DNA of 12,862 bases. It comes from Nitrosarchaeum sp. (GTDB lineage Archaea; Thermoproteota; Nitrososphaeria; Nitrososphaerales; Nitrosopumilaceae). The position numbers were made by a program, and so were the translations under genes. Positions 12,316-12,862 of this stretch are shown here, piece by piece. Position 1 is the first letter of the stretch. Each line of letters opens with the position of its first letter. The notes below the pieces were generated by a model. That model saw only the letters and a list, made by a program, of their open reading frames with translations, ran no database searches and had not been told where the DNA came from. Location of the stretch: contig SCUP01000224.1 in the NCBI GenBank assembly GCA_004297665.1, positions 1 to 12,862 of the forward strand, in the 5' to 3' direction.

Positions 12316-12795
12316 ATGACTGAAGAACTTGAAAAATTAAAAAAATCAGCCAAGGAATATAGTGATAATTTAGCCAAGTTAGGAAAAGAACTAGCTAAAA
12401 TTCAATTTAATTACAAAGTAATAGAAAACACTACAGAACAATATTGGCAAAAACGTATCAATGAATTTAAGAAATATAATGAAAAAGGAACAGAATACTA
12501 TACTCAAGCGCATGCATTGATGAATTTAGTAGACAAGGAACAATCAGGATTGTTTTTGCTCAGCATAAGTAAACTACGCCAGCTTGGGCTAAAACTATTA
12601 ACAAACATGGAAGAAGTAAAACAGAATCCATCAATTATTAAATCAAAAGACAAACAACAAAGTAAATGGAGCAAAGAACTCAGAGAAAAATTAATAGAAT
12701 CAAGTAATGCGTGTCTGCATCACGAAATGGATATGAATAAATCGTTTCGAGAGTTTTATGAAACGCATCTAAAAAATATCTTAGAGCAAAAATAG
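12316..12795 (+). CDS. Helical coiled-coil protein of unknown function (159 aa)
   Basis: A charged, almost wholly helical protein. Residues 1-32 show heptad-like spacing (MTEELEKLKKSAKEYSDNL onward), suggesting a coiled coil. A central hydrophobic helix (78-97) includes GLFLLSISKLRQLGLKLL. It has no recognisable catalytic motif or signal peptide, and only one Cys (133, in ACLHHEMDM). I start at ATG 12316 rather than ATG 12253: the longer form overlaps the preceding gene by 25 nt and adds 21 residues without helical pattern, while the shorter has a TATA-like box at suitable spacing. Family not recognised; a scaffold or regulatory role is possible but unsupported. Confidence 0.7.
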   Translation: MTEELEKLKKSAKEYSDNLAKLGKELAKIQFNYKVIENTTEQYWQKRINEFKKYNEKGTEYYTQAHALMNLVDKEQSGLFLLSISKLRQLGLKLLTNMEEVKQNPSIIKSKDKQQSKWSKELREKLIESSNACLHHEMDMNKSFREFYETHLKNILEQK

Positions 12796-12817
12796 TACAA
12801 ATTCAGAGATTTGAAAA

Positions 12818-12862
12818 TCAATATGCCAATTCTGACATGTATTTTGCTTCTTTGAGAGCATC
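12818..12862 (-). CDS. Partial protein, C-terminal end only
   Basis: Read on the minus strand from the window edge, one frame gives DALKEAKYMSELAY-stop. It is a plausible helical C-terminus, with codons like those of the neighbours. The gene would converge on the coiled-coil gene with 22 nt between stops. Only 14 residues are visible, so identity is unknown and the call is tentative. Confidence 0.4.
   Translation of the reverse strand, partial: DALKEAKYMSELAY

Noticed and set aside
1..12862. CRISPR arrays, insertion sequences, integrase or attachment sites
   Set aside because: No regularly spaced repeats, transposase-like proteins or tRNA-end duplications were seen; all larger genes look like ordinary chromosomal ones.

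Overview
The window is AT-rich (roughly one third G+C by eye) and reads as chromosome of an ammonia-oxidising-type thaumarchaeon (Nitrosopumilaceae-like). The reasons are an archaeal RtcB RNA ligase, an archaeal Thi4, many tiny Cys-rich or zinc-ribbon proteins, frequent TTG/GTG starts, and a repeated promoter layout. In that layout a TATA-like box is centred about 24-30 nt before the start codon with no ribosome binding site, which means mostly leaderless mRNAs. The assignment is inference from gene content and style, not from a marker gene.

Layout. Bases 1-83 hold the probable N-terminus of a minus-strand gene cut by the window edge. Bases 226-1762 (minus) hold an APC-family amino-acid permease and, upstream, a 51-residue zinc-ribbon protein. 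Bases 2030-4018 (plus) hold a nitroreductase and the tRNA-splicing ligase RtcB, 15 nt apart. Bases 4238-5356 (plus) encode a TPR protein with a probable winged-helix segment. Bases 5358-7966 (minus) are a two-gene operon of a siroheme/4Fe-4S sulfite-or-nitrite reductase and a two-domain rhodanese, joined by an ATGA overlap. Divergent from it, bases 8148-9763 (plus) hold the thiazole synthase Thi4 and a conserved archaeal protein with a metallopeptidase-like Cys/His tail. Bases 9798-9920 (minus) encode a 40-residue protein with seven cysteines. Bases 10027-10848 (minus) encode an ATP-cone domain fused to a PD-(D/E)XK nuclease-like domain. Bases 11038-12795 (plus) hold thioredoxin reductase, a small CxxC/CxxC protein and a helical coiled-coil protein. 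The last 45 bases look like the C-terminus of a minus-strand gene.

How the genes fit together. The central part has a sulfur and thiol theme. A reductase that probably makes sulfide is co-transcribed with a sulfurtransferase. Facing it is a Thi4 that keeps the sulfur-donating cysteine (Cys170), so it is predicted to be the single-turnover type rather than the sulfide-using His type of methanogens. Thioredoxin reductase and Cys-rich miniproteins lie nearby. RtcB (RNA ligation), the permease and the nitroreductase are ordinary housekeeping genes.

No mobile element, CRISPR array, rRNA or convincing tRNA was seen. The least explained items are the 40-residue Cys-rich protein, the ATP-cone/nuclease fusion, two promoter- or SD-associated mini-ORFs (10932-10979 and 8036-8065), a perfect 14-bp palindrome before the nitroreductase, and a three-copy 9-mer after rtcB.
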